From Rhizoctonia solani (taxonomy: Eukaryota > Basidiomycota > Agaricomycetes > Cantharellales > Ceratobasidiaceae): 64,000 nt of DNA. Below are positions 59,405 to 64,000 of the stretch, one piece after another. The stretch covers positions 434,001 to 498,000 of the forward strand of contig NC_057370.1 of the NCBI RefSeq assembly GCF_016906535.1, in the 5' to 3' direction. The position numbers were made by a program, and so were the translations under genes. The notes under the pieces were generated by a model, which saw nothing but the letters and a program-made list of their open reading frames with translations, did no database searches and was not told the origin of the DNA. The first letter of the stretch is position 1; the number at the start of each line of letters is the position of its first letter.

Positions 59405-61139
59405 TTACGACCACTGGAACTGGAACTGTTGTTGTCCGCCCCTCGCTCCGCCACGACCAAAGAACATGTTCTGGAAGGGCATTCCTCCTCCTTGCTGGAA
59501 CTGGAACCCACCGGGGAATCCGCCTGGGAATCCGTGTCCACCCTGGCCGGAAGTGGGGTCGTTGGGGTCGTCGCCATTGTCGAATCGGGCGCGGAGTTCG
59601 GGTTGGAGAGGACCTCGTAAGCTTCGTTGACGGCGGCCATCTTGGCTTCGCTGCCACCCTTGTCGGGATGCGCTTTGAGAGTTGCTTTTCGGCTGTTTCG
59701 AGTGAGTTAGAACAAGTGGGGAAGGTGGATTTGGATCGGACTTACTAGGCCTTTTTGATGGTCTTTTCGTCTGCATCCCTGGATACGCCCAAGACCTTGT
59801 AGTAGTCCTTGTTTCGGCTCTGCTTCAATAACCTCCTAGCCTTTTCTAATCTCTCGGCAATCGTACGGCTCGTTCGTCCGGTGACCTCGAACGCCTTTTC
59901 GAGCGTCCTAACAGCCTCTTCCCACTCTTCCTTGGCCATCAACCCAGCGGCTTTACCCTCCAACGCGTCGGGATCTTCGGGATCCATTTGTAGAACCTCG
60001 TTACACCAGATTTCGGCCTTAGCAGGAAGCTCCATCGATGTATACGCCTTGCACGCTGCCCAGTATATCCTCTGTCTCCTCAGGGAGTGTTTCTTGGGTA
60101 CGACCGAGGTAGGCAAGTGCAGATGCTTGGTGCCTTCTTCAAGCGCAGCGTCAAACGAATCGGCCAATCCACCTTCGCCCTTGTTGCCGATAACCAACTT
60201 GGCCAAGTTACGCCAGTCCTGGGCATCGACGAACCGTTCGAGTTTGGACTGTTCCTTGTCGAGGCGTTTGTAGACCCTGTGCGCGTTGCGACATAGCTTG
60301 GAATCGGGATCGAGTTGGAGGCACTTCTTGACGGTGGTAAGGGCTTGAGGTGTTGGGGCGAGAAGGAAATACGTCAAGTTGGCAATGCGAACGAACATGT
60401 GTGATGTGGGCGCCATGAGGTGTGTCAAGCGACTATCAACATGACCGTATTTAGTAAATCCGTAATAATAGGTAAACAAACATCACCCACGTCAAGTCTG
60501 CGGCAGCTTGTTCGAGGTCCCCTAACGCGAGTGCGCAGTTGGCACGGAGTTCTCGGAGACCAGAGTGGTGCGAGGCGGTGAGGAGCGCTCGTGTTGATTC
60601 TTCGACGCAAATATCCCAGTGCTTGTTCTTGGCTGCTTTTTCAGCATTGCGATGCGCGACTTGACCCTCTGTGACTGCAAATAGCTAGTATACAAATTAA
60701 CAAATGAGCAGGATACAGTCGCGATGCCGCTTACCAAGTCAACCGCAGCATTGTCGCCCTTGTTCTTGACGGTGTATTGGTTCGCGAATTTCGTGGCCTC
60801 TGCCCAATTCCCCTCTCGGGCAAACAAGCGAGCCTTCATGAACAAGGCCTTGTCAAAGCCATCGCCAGTGAACTCGAGGACTCTGTCCAAATCGGCCATG
60901 GCGCGAGAATGTTGGTTCTGGGACATGTATGCTGTTGCACGCTTGTAAAGCAGCAGATAACTCTCTGGAGCAAGCTCGAGAGCCTCGGAGTATGCGCGCG
61001 TAGCATCGTTGAATTGGCCCGCGGCGAGAGCAACGTCGCCTCGTCTTGTCAGCGGTCGAAGCTCCTTGCCACCGGGTCTGGTCCCACCAAGCACGGCGGG
61101 AGCCGCAGCAACAGCTAATAGCATATAGTGAACCCACAT
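59405..61139 (-). CDS. DNAJC3/P58IPK-type ER co-chaperone (TPR + J domain)
   Basis: The start ATG at 61139 opens a signal peptide (MLLAVAAAPAVLGG). TPR repeats follow (GDVALAAGQFNDATRAYSEA, LLYKRATAYMSQNQHSRAM, AKAEIWCNEVLQMDPEDPDA). A C-terminal J domain has DYYKVLGVSRDADEKTIKKA, the HPD motif (KAHPDKGGSE) and NEAYEVLSNP. The tail is Gly/Phe-rich (GGFPGGFQFQQGGG) and ends FQFQWS at 59405. This is the layout of DNAJC3/P58IPK, which works with the ER Hsp70 BiP. After NEAYEVLSNP the frame shifts by one base at about 59598-59602. The family tail (ELRARFDNGDDPND) lies in the next frame. In such a conserved gene this is more likely a sequence error than real decay. No KDEL-type end is seen. Confidence 0.9.
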
Positions 61140-61367
61140 GGCTCCAAGAGAGTCGAGTGGTCGTCGTCAGAGATGAGATCGCTCTATATGAGCTCGTCGA
61201 CGTGGTCGGTTGTCTCAGCGTCTAACGTGGCACTTCGCAAGACCCTGCTGACAAATCTGATCAACACATCACGTGTCATTACGTCTCTTTCTCCCGATTC
61301 GGCCGCAAATTAGGCCCATGGCGTGATCCATTTGTATGCATGCTATTTTCTTCTTCCCTCGACCACC
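61140..61367. promoter_or_regulatory. Shared divergent promoter region
   Basis: Only 228 bp separate the starts of the minus-strand co-chaperone gene and the plus-strand methionine sulfoxide reductase gene, so both promoters must lie here or overlap the genes. Confidence 0.6.
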
Positions 61368-62024
61368 ATGCCTCACGCGGACAGCAGCTACTTGCCCGAC
61401 AGTGTAATAACCAAAGCTCAACTCTGGGCTCACATACACGAACAATTGGGATATCTTATCGCCAGCCAGCGTCAGTGGGTCAGCCCTTTCCATCCGGTGT
61501 AAATTATCTTCGGAAATAACCGTAGATTCCTTCCGGACGGACTGTCAGGTGTCCAACCTCGCCAACGCAAGTAGCCTCATATATCATTCGCTCGCATCCT
61601 TTCCCGAGTTTGGAACGGGGGATTCGGCGGTGAATTGGTCTGGTAATGGGAATCTCCGTTTTTGATCGTATTACATATCTGAACTCATGGACAAGGCTTT
61701 TATTTGGCCTCTGAGTTTGTCCCTCACTCCAAGCCAGACCCGTCCGGACCCAGACTACTCCTCGGTCCATTCTGCGGGCGCCCGGCATGCCAGTTTATTC
61801 GAGCTCAACCAGGCAAGGGCGTCTGCGCTGATGCCTTTGTCAATAAATCTACTGTGCTTGTCAAGGACGTCGAGGCCTATCCAGGTCATATCGCATGTGA
61901 TGGGGGAACAAGGAGTGAGATTGTTTCGCCTATTTTTGCTGCAGATTGTTTGAAGGAGGGCGCGTTTGAGGAGGTAGATCGTGAAGGAGTTGAGAAGATC
62001 GCAAAGCTTCTGGGAGGGGTGTGA
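61368..62024 (+). CDS. Free methionine-R-sulfoxide reductase (GAF domain)
   Basis: The ATG is at 61368, with three exons. Exon 1 reads MPHADSSYLPDSVITKAQLW ... ASQRQW. Exon 2 begins VSNLANASSLIYHSLASFP and ends NWSG. Exon 3 reads FYLASEF ... LLLGPFCGRPACQFI ... GKGVCADAF ... YPGHIACDG, ending at TGA 62022-62024. The order and spacing match the GAF-fold enzyme that reduces free methionine-R-sulfoxide (yeast YKL069W type). The three cysteines used in catalysis and resolution are represented by PAC, GVC and HIAC. The length, about 175-180 residues, is normal. The frame is clean. It acts in the cytosol, protecting free methionine from oxidation. It is convergent with the methylthioadenosine phosphorylase gene. 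Confidence 0.88.
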
Positions 62025-62282
62025 CTGGTGATGACGATGGTTAAATATCTCTGCTCTGGGTTAGACCGTGGATATAGACTAGAAAGTAAACTATCGAGAG
62101 GGCGTTGCCTATATATCCCGTTGCCACACCCATCAGAAAAGAACACAAATTTGAGCTAAAGACTCGCAACTCGAGTTGTCCAAAATATTGTTTCATAATT
62201 AATTCTACACGTCTTTTGCTCTATGAGTACAATTGCCAGCAAAAGTATGAAATCAAATAGCGCTCACTCACATCACACTTCT

Positions 62283-63523
62283 CTAGTTGGCCTCGGACTT
62301 GCTAAAATACTTGGGCAGGACAAATGCCAGCTTTTTCCTGTCCTCCTCGGGCCAGTCCCTCGTGATTAAGGAATATTGCATTCCACCCTCGGCGCTCGTG
62401 AGCACATCCCCACGCTCGACAATCTCGTGTAACTCTTCGAGGATCGTGGCGGTGATCTACAGGGTCGCAGGGACAGCGCCAAAAATGTTAATCAGACCTG
62501 AAGAACGGGGGAGGTCCAAACTCAATTAGAGTTGGACGTACCTTGCGGGATCGATCGGCATTATTCGATAGAGTCTTGTAGACTTCTGCAACCGTCACGG
62601 GCTCTTCGCTCACTCGCCAGGCGTCGTAGTCTGTAGCGGTAGCAACGAGCGCGTAGCTATAATTACAAGTCAAAATAGTCAAGTGGTTGATCAATTAACT
62701 TTTTTCCCCCGAACTTACCTGATCTCGGCTTCTCTAGCCAACTTGGCTTCGGGCAAGGGAGAGAAGCAAGGGCCTGATATCAGTCAGTAGAGGCGCGAGC
62801 AGAAGGCTGGGAGAACATGTTTACATTTTGAATCATGGGTATAAGGGCCTTGGTAAGCTGAGTATCAAATGGATCTCCAAACATGGCATGCGCAACGATC
62901 GAAGTGCCTTCAAAGAACGAGGCGGGACGGACGCCTTTGGTTCGGTCGATGATCTATGTATGTCCCGACATCAGATTACAACTTGTTCATACTCAAACAG
63001 AAAACCGTATGAAACTTGCCTGATCAGGAACGACGAAATCTCCGGGATGAATTTGCTCCCTCAAACTCCCGACGGCCGAAAATGCAACGATGACTTTGAC
63101 ACCCAACGACTTGAGCGCGGCGATGTTTGCTCGAGCAGGGACGTCCGATGGGAGGATACTATATATGACCATACGTCAGTTCTAGATCTAGTTTGAATAG
63201 CGAAGATGATAACAAACTAACTTGTGCGATGTTCCATGTCTCGCTAAAAATGCTAACCTCACGCCAGAAGGCAGCTCGGAGAGTAATGGGCGACGAAGGG
63301 AGTCCCCATGGAGTTTTGGGATTAGCTGTCTCGCTGCAAAGTTTTTCTTTGAGCTGCCGTCTAAGAAACGAGCAAGAATCGACTTACACAGGAGTCAGGT
63401 TTTCGAGGTTGTATAAACCGCTACCACCAATAACGCCGATAAGAACTGTGCGTTAATTTGTTAACAATAATACTTGAGGTGATTTGAGAATAACTGGTAG
63501 CGGATACCTTGGCGAGAGGCCAT
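62283..63523 (-). CDS. MTAP: S-methyl-5'-thioadenosine phosphorylase
   Basis: The first exon MASRQ starts at 63523. Further exons give [88 protein letters not shown], then [19 protein letters not shown], and finally YFKSEAN with the stop at 62283. These are the motifs of methylthioadenosine phosphorylase. It cleaves MTA with phosphate to adenine and methylthioribose-1-phosphate in the methionine salvage pathway. The frame changes by one or two bases near 63278-63286, between SSPIT and the ARHG block, which are otherwise perfectly conserved. That is likely a sequence error or a very recent mutation. About seven short introns are inferred. Confidence 0.9.
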
Positions 63524-64000
63524 CGTGAACGATCGTAGAAACAAGCTGGTTGATGGTATCAAATGTAAATTAGTTCGGGAAGCGTTATATTGGACCCTGA
63601 GCACGCCAAGCGCCGCTTGGATTTGCCGATGGCCTAACATCTAGATTTGCCTTGTGGTAGACAAGTGCAGGAGCAGACAAAGGGTTAAATCAACGATTTC
63701 CGTTAAAGACATCGCGATGTTTTACTCATAAGCATATGTAGCACGAACTCACGGGTCACTCGAGCTTAGAGATGTTTATAGAAGATAGTTAGCCTGAGGT
63801 TGTAGACATGACCAGGTTGTTATTCTGCTAGATAATTATGAGTAATATCTATGCAGCCGGTTACAGATATAAAATTTGCTTGTATGTTACAGTGGGGCAT
63901 AAAAACTCAGAGTGAAAAGTAGGAATGCTCGAGGCAGGGAGCATGAGCATACGTACCAGCAAAAGAGGATATCCATCGCGTCTTCTTGTGACGATTCGGT
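63524..64000. other. Upstream region of the MTAP gene
   Basis: No gene recognised to the end of the window. Presumed promoter and intergenic DNA. Confidence 0.4.

Noticed and set aside
59203..59640. Alternative C-terminus of the co-chaperone in the unshifted frame
   Set aside because: It lacks the family tail, which is perfectly readable one frame over, so this frame is an artefact of the shift.

Overview
The window is genomic DNA of a filamentous basidiomycete. The evidence is short introns (about 50-55 bp, GT-AG), many-exon genes, chromodomain Ty3/gypsy elements, expanded fungal-type protein kinases and a tandem family of DUF2235 hydrolases. A Rhizoctonia/Ceratobasidiaceae-like agaricomycete is my best guess, but that is inference from gene content only. 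All exon boundaries were read by eye.

Layout. (1) 1-2.5 kb: a divergent pair, a kinase-like gene cut by the window edge (minus) and a coiled-coil gene of unknown function (plus). (2) 3.5-25.2 kb: a nested retrotransposon graveyard. An old chromovirus pol on the minus strand (about 7.1-10.5 kb) was hit by several LTR insertions. A repeat inside it was then hit by a structurally complete 6.7-kb Ty3/gypsy chromovirus (10965-17683, TSD TTCAC, LTRs about 1% diverged). A decayed relative lies at 18.8-21.5 kb. Seven solo LTRs keep exact 5-bp target duplications and an eighth differs at one base. A 0.7-kb near-perfect palindrome lies at 4589-5306. (3) 25.2-29.1 kb: no gene recognised. (4) 29.1-32.1 kb: a second, intact copy of the divergent kinase/coiled-coil pair. 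A third kinase copy is a pseudogene at 36.2-37.0 kb. (5) 37.3-39.3 kb: a TPR-repeat protein with one frameshift. (6) 40.3-52.3 kb: four tandem, same-strand DUF2235 (Tle1-like alpha/beta hydrolase) genes. The first is split by a 726-bp TIR element. (7) 53.3-57.1 kb: a decayed FAD-dependent oxidoreductase and a secreted intradiol dioxygenase-like gene. (8) 59.4-63.5 kb: conserved housekeeping genes, namely a DNAJC3/P58IPK-type ER co-chaperone, a free methionine-R-sulfoxide reductase (GAF fold) and methylthioadenosine phosphorylase.

Functional view. The right end is a conserved block with two methionine-related enzymes side by side. The middle is accessory sequence: duplicated kinase/coiled-coil pairs, a TPR protein and a hydrolase array. 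That content could fit an expanding signalling or self-recognition module, but nothing in the sequence proves a joint function. Single-base indels occur both in the young retrotransposon and in three otherwise conserved genes. Assembly error in short homopolymers must therefore be weighed before calling any of these genes broken.
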